Positions 19,301 to 29,020 are shown, counted from the stretch's first letter. The stretch is 64,000 nucleotides of DNA from Vibrio intestinalis (GCF_025195085.2 NZ_JANAVY020000013.1:1-64000); one strand, 5' to 3'. A program made the numbers and translations. Notes: a model not told the origin generated them from the sequence alone.

Positions 19301-21127
19301 TTAATCTCGGATTTGATAGTGATAACCTAAGAACTGTTTGAATTTCTTCACCACGTGGAAGCTATGACGTAGTAAGTCCCGCTCGCTACGCTCTAATTGG
19401 CTTAAATCGATTCGGTTATGACTGTGTTGATTGGAGAGTTGCTGGTTCAAGCGCAGCTTAAAAAACAGCTTCAGCGCTTCCGCAAGGTTGTCTGCGGTAT
19501 CTGGTTCGAGGATGTTTTTGTTGGCTAAGGCTTCAATCCGGCAGAAGGTGTTTTTCTCGCGTAGGCCATATTCTAAGCTTAGCGCTCTTATGCCATGCAC
19601 AATCGGGAAGATGCCTCCGCTTTTGACATCTAAGCCTTGTTTGTCCTTTTTTACGTTACCAAACAGGGTGAGAGGGATTGAAAAGTGTAGTGCTGGGCGC
19701 GTGAAATCTTGCAGTGTCAGCATGTTATTAAGCATGATTTTATGTAAGTGCTTACTGACTGGTAACAATATGTCTTTATTGCCTGCGACTGCATGAGCAT
19801 CGGCCATGATAGCCAAATTCATTACCTGATCGGCGCTGGTGGCTTTCGACCATTGGCTAAGGGTAGTTTGCCATTCAGTTTGGGTTTTCACCCATTGCGG
19901 ATTATTGACCATGACATTGCCCGGGCAAAGTGGGTAGCCGAGCTGCTGCAAAGTATGGGTAAGCTTTTCCATGATGGCTCCGCATTGATGCCACTCTAAG
20001 CCATCTTTAATGATCAGCGCGTTGTCCTGATCGGTTTTGAGGATTTGTTCTCCGCGTCCTTCTGAGCCTAAAACAATTAAGCAGCAATGATCATGCAGCG
20101 CTGGCGGCACAATCAACTCGAAGGCCTTTTCAATGATTTGTTCGTTAACGGCAGAAATCAGCTCCATGATGAATCGAGTACGGATGCCGTTGCTGAGTAA
20201 ACTGTCGACCAATTGCCGCTGACGATTAGAAGCAATGGCTAACTCTTCAACGCTGCTGGCTCTGGCAATACTGAGTGTCAGTACATGAGAGTGAGTCGAG
20301 AACGCGCTGAGAATTTGCGTCATATCGAGCATGCCAATGGGCTGTTTACCATCACAAACCATGAGACGTTTCATGCGGTTGCGGGTCATTGTGATCATGG
20401 CATTAAACAGAAAATCACCATCATCAACATGCTCTACCGGAAAGGTTGCCACTTCTCCGACCGGAGTATCGAGCGGTAAGCCATCCAGCATTACCGCATG
20501 CAGCATATTGGTGCGAGTAATGATGCCGTAAGGTAATTCGTTCGGTGCTTTAGCTAAGCGCGGGTCGTCATTGGCAAGCTCAATTAATGCTGAGTCCAGT
20601 GCATTGGACTTAAGCTCTGCAGTCACTTGGTTAAGCGGTAGAGAGTGAGAGATGATCATCGGTGGATGATAAATATCACTATCTACTTTGGTTAAGATAA
20701 ATTCGGCCAGATTTTTTTGTTGCTGCGCTGCCTCAAGCAGGGCCTGTCGCTTGGCAAGGTTGTTATCAAAGTAAGCAGCGAACTGGCCATTTTGATTGTA
20801 TAAATCGACAAAAACCGACTTAGGCAGTAGATAAGCCAACGTATCTTCTAGCGCGATGTAACTGTGTTTTGCCTGCCCATCAAAGAGAGCGCGGACATCA
20901 AATAGATCATCATTGGCATAATGCGCAAAGATCTCTTTGCCGTCGTTAGATTGCTCCTCAACGGCACCTTTGATCAATATATGTAGGTGAGAGCTGGCGG
21001 AGCCAGATTGCAATATGGTCTCGCGTTCTCGAAAGTACGCCACGTCTAAAGAGGAACGCAATGATTGCTGTTGCGCCTCATTTAAGCGATCAAACGGTGG
21101 AGACTGCATATTGAATTTGTCTGGCAT
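19301..21127 (-). CDS. cNMP-binding / CBS / DUF294 nucleotidyltransferase-like protein
   Basis: 608 residues, soluble. An N-terminal cyclic-nucleotide-binding-like domain (about 10-135) is followed by a CBS pair (about 155-285), then a DUF294 nucleotidyltransferase domain with GSEGRGEQ (354-361) and Asp366/Asp368 in KTDQDNAL. The C-terminal partner domain of the family is at about 440-600. The layout resembles GlnD-type signal transducers, suggesting a nucleotide-controlled regulator that modifies a protein. No target is known. It forms an operon with the DnaQ-type exonuclease and lies between acs and crbS, which hints at acetate physiology (inference). Confidence 0.82.
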   Translation of the reverse strand: MPDKFNMQSPPFDRLNEAQQQSLRSSLDVAYFRERETILQSGSASSHLHILIKGAVEEQSNDGKEIFAHYANDDLFDVRALFDGQAKHSYIALEDTLAYLLPKSVFVDLYNQNGQFAAYFDNNLAKRQALLEAAQQQKNLAEFILTKVDSDIYHPPMIISHSLPLNQVTAELKSNALDSALIELANDDPRLAKAPNELPYGIITRTNMLHAVMLDGLPLDTPVGEVATFPVEHVDDGDFLFNAMITMTRNRMKRLMVCDGKQPIGMLDMTQILSAFSTHSHVLTLSIARASSVEELAIASNRQRQLVDSLLSNGIRTRFIMELISAVNEQIIEKAFELIVPPALHDHCCLIVLGSEGRGEQILKTDQDNALIIKDGLEWHQCGAIMEKLTHTLQQLGYPLCPGNVMVNNPQWVKTQTEWQTTLSQWSKATSADQVMNLAIMADAHAVAGNKDILLPVSKHLHKIMLNNMLTLQDFTRPALHFSIPLTLFGNVKKDKQGLDVKSGGIFPIVHGIRALSLEYGLREKNTFCRIEALANKNILEPDTADNLAEALKLFFKLRLNQQLSNQHSHNRIDLSQLERSERDLLRHSFHVVKKFKQFLGYHYQIRD

Positions 21128-21308
21128 GATTCACCTTGAGAATAAATATCTGCAAGGTAAGTGTGGCAAATTTACTCGATGATTCCAGACGACTTTGGTC
21201 GAAAGGCCGCACGGAATGAGGAAAGGTCGGAACAGATAATATTCCCTTTTTATTCCTTAATTCTCAGAGGATAATGTTTGCCTTCAAGTGGTTGTATAAG
21301 AGGTCGTC

Positions 21309-22493
21309 ATGCTTACCCCATCCCCATATGGTTGGATTTCTCAATATTTCATCGGATTTTTCTTTGCTTACGGTGTTTACCTACCGTTTTGGGCGTTGTG
21401 GTTTGAAGATCAAGGCGTATCGCCAACCGATATTGGTTTGTTAGTGGGTATTGGTTTCGCAACGCGTTGTGTAGCTAACCTTTTAATTACGCCACGTATT
21501 CATAAAGTTGAGCACCTGATGCCAGCATTGCGCTGGTTGAGCTTGGCGTCGTTAGCTTTTGTAGGTTTTCACTTTTTCACTGGCGGTAGCTTTTGGCTAA
21601 TGGCACTGGCAACGGTGATGTTTAACTTATGCTGCGGCCCGATTGTGCCATTGTCTGATGCTATGGCGAACTACTACTCGCGCCTGAAAATGCTCGATTA
21701 CGGCCGTACGCGTTTATGGGGTTCTATTGCGTTTATCGCTGGTTCGACTGTGGTTGGCTACTTGGTTTCCATCTACGGCAGCGACATGATTCTCTACACC
21801 GCATTTGCGGGTGTGCTGTTCTCATTGGTAGTGGGTATGCGTGCGACCAACCCAATGCCAGTAACAACCTCAGAGCAAACGGCTGAGCGTCCAAATCTAC
21901 TTGAGTTGCTGTCGGATAGCTCGGTGATGAAGTTCTTATTACTGGTTGCTTTGATTCAAGGCAGTCACGCGGCTTACTACAGTTTTAGTGCGATCTATTG
22001 GAAAGAAGCTGGCCACTCGGAAGATATCATCGGTTACCTATGGAGCCTCGGCGTAGTCGCTGAAGTGGCAGTATTTGCTTTGAGTAAGCGTATGTTCTCA
22101 GGTTGGACGTTACGTACATTGTTCGTGGTGGCTTCGCTTGGCGTGGCAATGCGTTGGGGGTTAACGGCATCAACGACGGCGCTGGTCGCCTTGGTGGCGA
22201 TTCAATTATTGCATGGCGTGACGTTTGCGATGGCGCATATCGCAGCAATTCAATACATTCAAGAATCGGATGAGCACAAGATGGTGGCGCTGCAAGCCTT
22301 GTACAACGCCATTCCGCTGGGTGCGTTTATTGCGCTAATGACGGCATTAAGCGGTTGGGGTTATGAAAACTGGGGGGCGAATGTGTTCTGGGCGATGGCC
22401 GCAATGGGTATCGCTGCGCTGTTTATCAAGTTGGATCGTCAACCAGCAGCGGCACAACCACTCAATAAAGCCGAGCCTGAAGCACAGAATTAA
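21309..22493 (+). CDS. MFS transporter of the HcaT / 3-phenylpropionate type
   Basis: 394 residues with about twelve hydrophobic segments. The start MLTPSPYGWISQYFIGFFFAYG and the segments LPFWALWFEDQG and LLVGIGFATRCVANLL parallel E. coli HcaT and related NupG-like carriers. It is an inner-membrane proton symporter by family. HcaT transports 3-phenylpropionate, but no aromatic catabolism genes lie here, so the substrate is open. Divergent from the DUF294 operon. A strong terminator follows before crbS. Confidence 0.82.
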   Translation: MLTPSPYGWISQYFIGFFFAYGVYLPFWALWFEDQGVSPTDIGLLVGIGFATRCVANLLITPRIHKVEHLMPALRWLSLASLAFVGFHFFTGGSFWLMALATVMFNLCCGPIVPLSDAMANYYSRLKMLDYGRTRLWGSIAFIAGSTVVGYLVSIYGSDMILYTAFAGVLFSLVVGMRATNPMPVTTSEQTAERPNLLELLSDSSVMKFLLLVALIQGSHAAYYSFSAIYWKEAGHSEDIIGYLWSLGVVAEVAVFALSKRMFSGWTLRTLFVVASLGVAMRWGLTASTTALVALVAIQLLHGVTFAMAHIAAIQYIQESDEHKMVALQALYNAIPLGAFIALMTALSGWGYENWGANVFWAMAAMGIAALFIKLDRQPAAAQPLNKAEPEAQN

Positions 22494-22531
22494 CCTCAAC
22501 TGATTGATATTTAATCATACTGTTGTTTAAT

Positions 22532-22560
22532 AAAACCTCTCCCTTCGGAGAGGTTTTTTA
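22532..22560 (+). terminator. Terminator of the MFS gene
   Basis: AAAACCTCTCC / GGAGAGGTTTTTT hairpin with a short CTTC loop and T6. Confidence 0.92.
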
Positions 22561-22605
22561 TTACTTATAGCTTTCATGGATTCGAAAACTAGATAAGGGT
22601 ATCTG

Positions 22606-25600
22606 ATGCAAGGATGGTTAGTCGTTCCGGTATCGCTTTTGTATCTGGGCTTGTTATTTCTCATAGCTTGGTATGGCGATAAAAAGCAGACATGGTTAGC
22701 TAAGTGGCGGCCATGGATATACAGCTTGTCGATTGCTGTGTACTGCACCTCATGGACTTTCTACGGCACGGTTGGTCAAGCCAGCAGTAACCCTTGGTCT
22801 TTCCTACCTATCTATCTTGCGCCTATTCTTGTCTTCACCTTTGGTTGGCGAATCTTAGCGCGACTGATTTTAGTCGCCAAGCGTGAACACATCACTTCAA
22901 TTGCTGACTTCATCGCTGCCCGTTATGGCAAATCCCAAGGTTTGGCGGTCGTTATTACCTTGATTGCGGTGATCGGTATTCTGCCTTATATCGCGTTGCA
23001 ATTACGCGGCATTACCATGGGGCTTGAAGTGATCGCGCCTCAGCTTGAAATGAAATCGGGCGGGGTAGATGTGTCATGGCTAGTGGTAATGGCTTTAGCG
23101 ATTTTCACTATGTTATTTGGTACTCGCCATATTGATAATACCGAGCACCATCGCGGTATGATGATGGCGATTGCGTTTGAGTCTCTGATAAAGCTGGTGG
23201 CTTTCTTAGCTGTTGGCTGTTTTATTCTGTTTTTAGCACTCGATCGTGATGACATTGTGCTGCTTGATATTGCAGCGCAAACTTACCAATCCCCCAATAT
23301 TCCGACGCTTGTGATTCACACGACGTTGACCATGATGGCGATTCTCTGCCTGCCTCGCCAGTTCCATACCATGGTCGTCGAGAATGAAAGGGCTCAAGAT
23401 CTGCATACTGCGCGCTGGTTATTCCCGCTCTATTTGGTGCTAATGGGGCTGTTTGTATTACCTATTGCTTGGGTAGGGCAAGGGCTACTCAGTGGTGTCA
23501 GCGCTGATACTTATGTGATCAGTTTACCTATGGCCTTCGGTGCGCCAGATATGGCGTTATTGGCTTTTCTCGGTGGCACGTCGGCGGCTAGTGGCATGGT
23601 GATTGTATCCACCATCGCACTGGCGATTATGGTTTCCAATGATTTAGTGATGCCACTGTTGCTGCGCAGAATGAAGCTGACCCAGCGCGATCACAGGCAA
23701 TTTTCTGGCATGTTGCTGATTATTCGCCGTGCGTTGATCTTGTTGCTGTTACTCGGTGCATGGGGTTTCTATCAAGCGTTAGGAAGTATTCACTCACTAT
23801 CGGCAATAGGCTTTCTCTCATTTGCGGCGATAAGCCAGTTCGCGCCAGCATTGATTGGTGGGATGTATTGGCGACAGGGTAATCGTAAAGGGGTGTACGT
23901 CGGGTTGCTGTTTGGCTTTGCCCTGTGGCTCATTACCTTAATGTCGGCCACTGACATGTTAGCGGGTGACAGTCACAGCAACTTATTGTTGTGGATTATT
24001 GAGCCACCGCGCTACTTAGCGGAGATGGGTATTCAAAGTTCAGACTGGGGCATTGTGCTCAGCCTGTTGGTTAATACCGTTTGTTATTTGTTGGTTTCAC
24101 TGGCGACAAGGGCAAGTTTAAGTGAGCGATTACAATCGGCCTCTTTCATTGGTACTCCACTGCCAGAAAGCGAAAATATTAGCTTATACCAAAGCCGCGT
24201 AACGGTTGCTGAGTTAGAAATGCTGGCGTCGAGATTTGTGGGTCGCACTCGGGTTCGTAGTGCGTTTCAGCAGTTTTGGTCACAGCAGCGTGAAACCTTA
24301 ATGCCCAACCAACAAGCGCCTTCCAGTTTGATTCGTCATACCGAGCGTGTGCTGGCTGGGGTGTTTGGTGCTTCATCAGCTAAGTTAGTGCTTACTTCTG
24401 CTTTGCAGGGTAGAAACATGCAGCTAGAAGAAGTGGCCACCATCGTTGATGAAGCCTCTGAGCTGTACGACTTTAGCCGCGGATTACTGCAAGGCGCGAT
24501 TGAACATATAGGCCAAGGCATCGCTGTAGTCGATAAGCAGTTAAGGCTGGTGGCTTGGAACCAGCGCTATTTGGAGTTGTTTGTCTTTCCTGCGGGATTA
24601 ATCCAAGTAGGGCGGCCAATTGCTGATGTAATTCGTCACAATGCTGAGCAAGGCTTGTGTGGCCCGGGTGACCCGGAAGATCACGTGCGTCGCCGTATTT
24701 ATCATTTAGAGCAAGGCACAAGGCACACGTCATCAAGGGTGCGTGCCGATGGCCGCGTGATCGAGGTGCAAGGCAACCCAATGCCGGGCGGTGGCTTTGT
24801 GATGAGCTTTACCGATATCACGGTGTTCCGCGATGCGGAGCAAGCATTAAAACAAGCCAACGAAACGTTGGAAGAGCGTGTCCATGCGCGTACGCAAGAG
24901 CTAGAGAGTCTCAATAAACAACTCGTTAGTGCCACGCAACGTTCGGAGCGTGAATCGCAGTCAAAATCACGCTTTTTAGCAGCAGTAAGCCATGATTTGA
25001 TGCAGCCACTCAATGCAGCAAGGTTATTTGCTTCCTCGCTATCTGAGGTTGCTAAAGAGCAAGAAACACAAAAATTAGCCACTCATATTGAGAGCGCGCT
25101 TGGCGCAGCGGAAGATTTGATTGGTGATTTGCTTGATATCTCAAGACTGGAATCGGGCAAGTTAGATGTCAACGTTTACGGCTTTGCCATCAATGATGTA
25201 TTGGCCAATCTGAATGCGGAGTTTAGTGCTCTAGCTAAGCAGCAAGGCATCGAGTTTGCGATGATTCCGAGTCAGTTATTGGTGCAGTCGGACCCGAAAC
25301 TTTTGCGCCGAGTGGTACAAAACTTCCTAACCAATGCATTTCGTTATAGCCCTAAAGGTAAAGTATTGCTTGGTGTACGCCGCGTCGGAAAGCAAGCGCG
25401 TATTGAGGTGTGGGATAACGGCTTAGGGATTGATGAAGATAAGCAATTAGAAATTTTTGAAGAGTTTAACCGTGGTAGCCAAGTGCGTTATGACCAAGGC
25501 TTAGGGCTTGGCCTTGCGATATCTAAAGGCATTGCAAATGTGCTCGGCCATCAAATCTCAATGCGCTCATGGCCAGGTCAGGGCAGCGTATTCTCTATCA

Positions 25601-26034
25601 CGCTGAAACAAGCTGATTCTGCAGCGGTACAGAAGCCTTTAGTACAGCCTCAGAGTGCTCCGTCTGATTTAAGCCATCTCAACGTTCTTTGTGTCGATAA
25701 CGAAACGGATATTTTGATTGGTATGGAGCAACTGCTAGCACGTTGGGGATGCAATGTACGCACTGCGACGGATTTAGTCGGCAGCTTGAAAGCTATCGAT
25801 GAAGCTTGGCGGCCAGATGTGATTTTATCCGATTATCGTCTAGATAATGGCCGCACAGGGTTAGAAGTATTGCAGCAGTGCCGTCTGCGGTTAGGCGATA
25901 GCTTTATTGGCGTCATTATTAGCGCCGACCGCGCCAATGAGATGCTCGATGGCATTAAATCGAATAACTTTAGTTTTATCCCTAAGCCAGTGAAACCACT
26001 TAAGCTCAGGGCGATTTTAAATCGAGTGAATTAG
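22606..26034 (+). CDS. crbS: Symporter-linked hybrid sensor kinase CrbS
   Basis: 1142 residues. The first 510 or so are a sodium/solute symporter (SSS) domain with about 13 membrane segments, beginning MQGWLVVPVSLLYLGLLF. A PAS domain (about 630-745), a coiled coil (about 750-785) and a kinase core follow: HisKA with phospho-His796 in SHDLMQPLNAAR and HATPase with QNFLTNAFRYSP and GLGLGLAIS. The chain ends in a receiver domain with phospho-Asp1076 in LSDYRLDNG. V. cholerae CrbS has the same architecture and, with CrbR, activates acs. The symporter domain may sense its ligand or carry it. It lies between acs and actP/crbR, supporting the name. Confidence 0.88.
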   Translation: MQGWLVVPVSLLYLGLLFLIAWYGDKKQTWLAKWRPWIYSLSIAVYCTSWTFYGTVGQASSNPWSFLPIYLAPILVFTFGWRILARLILVAKREHITSIADFIAARYGKSQGLAVVITLIAVIGILPYIALQLRGITMGLEVIAPQLEMKSGGVDVSWLVVMALAIFTMLFGTRHIDNTEHHRGMMMAIAFESLIKLVAFLAVGCFILFLALDRDDIVLLDIAAQTYQSPNIPTLVIHTTLTMMAILCLPRQFHTMVVENERAQDLHTARWLFPLYLVLMGLFVLPIAWVGQGLLSGVSADTYVISLPMAFGAPDMALLAFLGGTSAASGMVIVSTIALAIMVSNDLVMPLLLRRMKLTQRDHRQFSGMLLIIRRALILLLLLGAWGFYQALGSIHSLSAIGFLSFAAISQFAPALIGGMYWRQGNRKGVYVGLLFGFALWLITLMSATDMLAGDSHSNLLLWIIEPPRYLAEMGIQSSDWGIVLSLLVNTVCYLLVSLATRASLSERLQSASFIGTPLPESENISLYQSRVTVAELEMLASRFVGRTRVRSAFQQFWSQQRETLMPNQQAPSSLIRHTERVLAGVFGASSAKLVLTSALQGRNMQLEEVATIVDEASELYDFSRGLLQGAIEHIGQGIAVVDKQLRLVAWNQRYLELFVFPAGLIQVGRPIADVIRHNAEQGLCGPGDPEDHVRRRIYHLEQGTRHTSSRVRADGRVIEVQGNPMPGGGFVMSFTDITVFRDAEQALKQANETLEERVHARTQELESLNKQLVSATQRSERESQSKSRFLAAVSHDLMQPLNAARLFASSLSEVAKEQETQKLATHIESALGAAEDLIGDLLDISRLESGKLDVNVYGFAINDVLANLNAEFSALAKQQGIEFAMIPSQLLVQSDPKLLRRVVQNFLTNAFRYSPKGKVLLGVRRVGKQARIEVWDNGLGIDEDKQLEIFEEFNRGSQVRYDQGLGLGLAISKGIANVLGHQISMRSWPGQGSVFSITLKQADSAAVQKPLVQPQSAPSDLSHLNVLCVDNETDILIGMEQLLARWGCNVRTATDLVGSLKAIDEAWRPDVILSDYRLDNGRTGLEVLQQCRLRLGDSFIGVIISADRANEMLDGIKSNNFSFIPKPVKPLKLRAILNRVN

Positions 26035-26038
26035 CGAC

Positions 26039-26524
26039 TTAGTTGTCGGTAAATAGCGTCTCGTACTTGGTGAATAGGGTCTGCGTGTCGCCATAATACA
26101 AGGTGCCATCGGCTTTAATCGCAACACGTAGCCAGCTCTCTTCGGAGTTTGGCGCGGGTAGTGTTACGTACCATTGAGTGCCGGATTCATCGCGGCTTTG
26201 CATGTCGATTGGTGTGCCTTGCTCGTCTTGGCTATCGACTAAAGAAAGCTTGATGCCTTCCAATGGGAAAGCGGATTTCAATGACAGCTCAAGCGCATCT
26301 TGAGTGTGTTTTTCCGCGCGGAACTGCACTTTAAACTCACCATTGACCATGTCACACAGGCCACTGGTATAACGACAATTTGATTTGCTGAGAAGTTTGT
26401 AGGATTGGCCTTTTTCAGCGGCATGCGGCTTTTCACTGACCGCTAAGTCAACCCCAAAGTAAGCGATGACAGAGAGAATCGGCGCAACTAATAAGGCAAT
26501 AATGAAGTGCTTGTTCTTGAACAT
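26039..26524 (-). CDS. Conserved hypothetical membrane-anchored protein
   Basis: 161 residues, not recognised. One N-terminal membrane segment (about 6-28, IIALLVAPILSVIAYFGVDL) could be an uncleaved anchor. A periplasmic domain of about 130 residues would follow. Two cysteines close together (KSNCRYTSGLCDM) could form a disulfide outside the cytoplasm. The rest looks beta-rich. It is convergent with crbS with only four bases between stops, and 106 bases downstream of actP across a terminator. Role unknown; possible link to acetate uptake is only by position. Confidence 0.6.
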   Translation of the reverse strand: MFKNKHFIIALLVAPILSVIAYFGVDLAVSEKPHAAEKGQSYKLLSKSNCRYTSGLCDMVNGEFKVQFRAEKHTQDALELSLKSAFPLEGIKLSLVDSQDEQGTPIDMQSRDESGTQWYVTLPAPNSEESWLRVAIKADGTLYYGDTQTLFTKYETLFTDN

Positions 26525-26587
26525 TGTCGGCTTCCTTGCAACTAACGTTAATACTTGGGCATAGTTAAGATAAACAGAGTTTTAAGA

Positions 26588-26613
26588 TAAAAAAAGCCCC
26601 CGCAGGGGCTTTT
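26588..26613 (-). terminator. Terminator of the actP operon
   Basis: AAGCCCC-TGCG-GGGGCTT on the minus strand followed by T6. Confidence 0.92.
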
Positions 26614-26630
26614 GTGTTTTGAGTGTTATA

Positions 26631-28358
26631 TTAGTGATCTACCGCACCGCCAGCACCGGCTGGTACACGTACGTGCTCAACCAAGTCTTTCACTTCTTGC
26701 GGCGTTTCTGCTGTTACTTTCGATACTGCGAACGCGACGATGAAGTTGAATAGGGCACCGATAGCACCGAAGGCATTTGGTTCGATACCTAAGAACCAGT
26801 TGCTGCCCCAGCTTTCTAGGTATTTCCAATCAGCAACAAACAAGATGCCTTTGTGCTGGAATACGTAGAATAGCGTGATACTGATACCTGCGATCATACC
26901 GGCAATCGCACCCTCTTTATTGATCCCTTTGCTGAAGATACCCATCATCAACGCAGGGAAGATGGAGGAGGCCGCAAGACCAAAGGCCAGAGCTACCGTA
27001 CCGGCGGCAAAGCCCGGTGGGTTAAGGCCGAGATAACCGGCAACTGCAATCGCGACCGCCATGGATATCCGGCTGGCGAGCAGCTCTTTCTTCTCGGAGA
27101 TATTTGGATTTATCACCCCTTTAATTAAGTCATGAGAGATGGCCGAAGATATCGCTAGTAGTAGACCCGCTGCGGTTGAAAGTGCGGCTGCTAAGCCACC
27201 TGCAGCAACCAGAGCGATGACCCAGTTGGGCAGTTTCGCAATCTCAGGGTTAGCCAGTACCATGATGTCACGGTCAACTTTCAGCTCGTTGGTCTCTTTG
27301 CTTGAAGTGTATTGAATTGCGCCATCGCCATTCTTATCTTCAAAGCCTAGTAGACCTGTCTTCTCCCAGTTCTTGAACCAGTCAGGACGCTCATCATAAG
27401 CAAGGTGCTTACCTGGAGATGGGTTAACGGTGTCCATTAGATTTAGACGAGCCATCGCAGAAACCGCTGGTGCAGTTGTATATAGAATTGCGATGAACAG
27501 TAGTGCCCAACCTGCTGACGTACGTGCATCACGCACTTTTGGTACTGTAAAGAAGCGGATAATTACGTGTGGCAGACCCGCAGTACCAATCATCAGTGAC
27601 ATGGTGTAGACAAACATATTGAGAGTGTCGCCACGGACTTGAGTGGTGTATTCACTGAATCCGAGTTCGGTCACCACTTGGTCGAGCCGGTCGAGCAGAT
27701 AGACATCGGTTCCGGCGATGGTACTGCCTAAGCCGATTTGTGGTAGTGGGTTACCTGTCAGTTGCAGAGAGATAAAGATTGCAGGGATAGTGTAAGCAAG
27801 AATGAGTACGCAATATTGAGCAATCTGCGTGTAGGTAATACCTTTCATGCCACCCATAACCGCGTACATGAATACGATACACATACCGATCAGTAGGCCA
27901 GTTGAATAGTCCACTTCAAGGAAACGACCAAACGCAACGCCGACCCCTTTCATTTGACCGATTACATACGTGACCGATGCAATGATCAGACACACAACCG
28001 CTACTACGCGAGCTGTGTTTGAGTAGAAGCGTTCGCCAACAAATTCTGGCACGGTGAACTTACCGAACTTACGTAGGTAAGGCGCTAATAGTAGAGCAAG
28101 TAGTACATAACCACCTGTCCAGCCCATTAGGAACACACTACCGCCGTAACCCATGAAGGCTATTAAGCCAGCCATAGAAATGAATGACGCTGCAGACATC
28201 CAGTCAGCGGCTGTTGCCATGCCGTTTGCGATTGGGTTTACGCCGCCACCGGCAACGTAGAATTCTTTAGTCGATCCAGCACGAGCCCAGATCGCGATAC
28301 CGATGTAGAGGACAAAAGTCGCGCCTACAACGAGATAAGTGATAGTTTTCAAGTCCAT
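26631..28358 (-). CDS. actP: Cation/acetate symporter ActP
   Basis: 575 residues, an inner-membrane Na+/acetate symporter of the SSS family with about 13 segments. ATAADWMSAASFISMAG and GYGGSVFLMGW are typical of the core. It is longer than E. coli ActP (549) because of an extra hydrophilic loop of about 60 residues near 300-365. That loop carries an EF-hand-like DKNGDGAIQY near residue 340. It is 12 bases downstream of a DUF4212 subunit gene, which replaces E. coli yjcH in this position. Acetate import here would feed Acs. Confidence 0.9.
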   Translation of the reverse strand: MDLKTITYLVVGATFVLYIGIAIWARAGSTKEFYVAGGGVNPIANGMATAADWMSAASFISMAGLIAFMGYGGSVFLMGWTGGYVLLALLLAPYLRKFGKFTVPEFVGERFYSNTARVVAVVCLIIASVTYVIGQMKGVGVAFGRFLEVDYSTGLLIGMCIVFMYAVMGGMKGITYTQIAQYCVLILAYTIPAIFISLQLTGNPLPQIGLGSTIAGTDVYLLDRLDQVVTELGFSEYTTQVRGDTLNMFVYTMSLMIGTAGLPHVIIRFFTVPKVRDARTSAGWALLFIAILYTTAPAVSAMARLNLMDTVNPSPGKHLAYDERPDWFKNWEKTGLLGFEDKNGDGAIQYTSSKETNELKVDRDIMVLANPEIAKLPNWVIALVAAGGLAAALSTAAGLLLAISSAISHDLIKGVINPNISEKKELLASRISMAVAIAVAGYLGLNPPGFAAGTVALAFGLAASSIFPALMMGIFSKGINKEGAIAGMIAGISITLFYVFQHKGILFVADWKYLESWGSNWFLGIEPNAFGAIGALFNFIVAFAVSKVTAETPQEVKDLVEHVRVPAGAGGAVDH

Positions 28359-28370
28359 CTGAGTTGCTCC

Positions 28371-28634
28371 TTACTCATCCACATCAAATTCGCGGTCGAT
28401 TTGGCGCATCTTCCACGCATAGTAGAATATGATGCCTAAGAATGTGTAGATTGAGCCTTGCTGAGCAAACCAGAATCCAAGTTTGTAACCACCTAATTGA
28501 AATTGGTTAAGCACATCAACAAATAAGATGCCGCAGCCAAAAGATACGACAAACCATACGATCATTAAGTTGATCATCAGTTTTACGTTCTTGTTCCAGT
28601 AGGCTTTGGCTCGTTCCTCGCTTTCAAACGCCAT
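28371..28634 (-). CDS. DUF4212 small subunit of the acetate symporter
   Basis: 87 residues with two hydrophobic helices (about 17-40 and 48-74) and charged ends, the DUF4212 'sodium:solute symporter small subunit' pattern (WNKNVKLMINLMIVWFVVSF near the start, FYAWKMRQIDREF near the end). It is the first gene of the actP operon, so it is made together with the carrier and probably assembles with it. Family role as a subunit is inferred from constant linkage. Confidence 0.85.
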   Translation of the reverse strand: MAFESEERAKAYWNKNVKLMINLMIVWFVVSFGCGILFVDVLNQFQLGGYKLGFWFAQQGSIYTFLGIIFYYAWKMRQIDREFDVDE

Positions 28635-29020
28635 TGCCGTCTCCTTACGATTGTTTGTTGTTAATAAAATGTTTCAAGATTTACAATAGCAAGGTGTTAG
28701 CAAGAACTCTTTTCAACTTTAGTCGCGGCAATAAAAACAAAAAACGTCCATTTATTGGGCGCTTATGGCAATGGGTGTGATTTTTGTGATGTTAATGTTG
28801 TGTTAAATTAGCCAAAGGTCTAAGGCGATAGTCTAATTTATTGTTGAATCTATTAACTGACGCAGGAATTTTAAGCCTCTAGAGGGAGAGGGTTTCTAAC
28901 AGAGCTAGATAGCATCAAGAGATGGGGAAGTCAGCATGGCTGACCTCCTCTAGGTGTAGTGAAGTAAACATAAGAAGATATGCATAGTACACAGCGGAAT
29001 TAAAATCAGTGGGTTGTTAG
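28635..29020. promoter_or_regulatory. Control region upstream of DUF4212-actP
   Basis: 386 bases without a gene, between crbR's end and the DUF4212 start. A direct repeat GTCTAA (28818-28823) and GTCTAA (28831-28836), 13 bases apart, is a candidate CrbR site. GTCTAA also occurs upstream of acs (18580-18585, minus strand). A 10-bp palindrome CCTCTAGAGG lies at 28876-28885. No crbR terminator is clear. Confidence 0.45.

Noticed and set aside
28780..28800. CRP site in TGTGATTTTTGTGATG upstream of actP
   Set aside because: The two TGTGA-like halves are direct, not inverted, so it does not fit a CRP dimer site.
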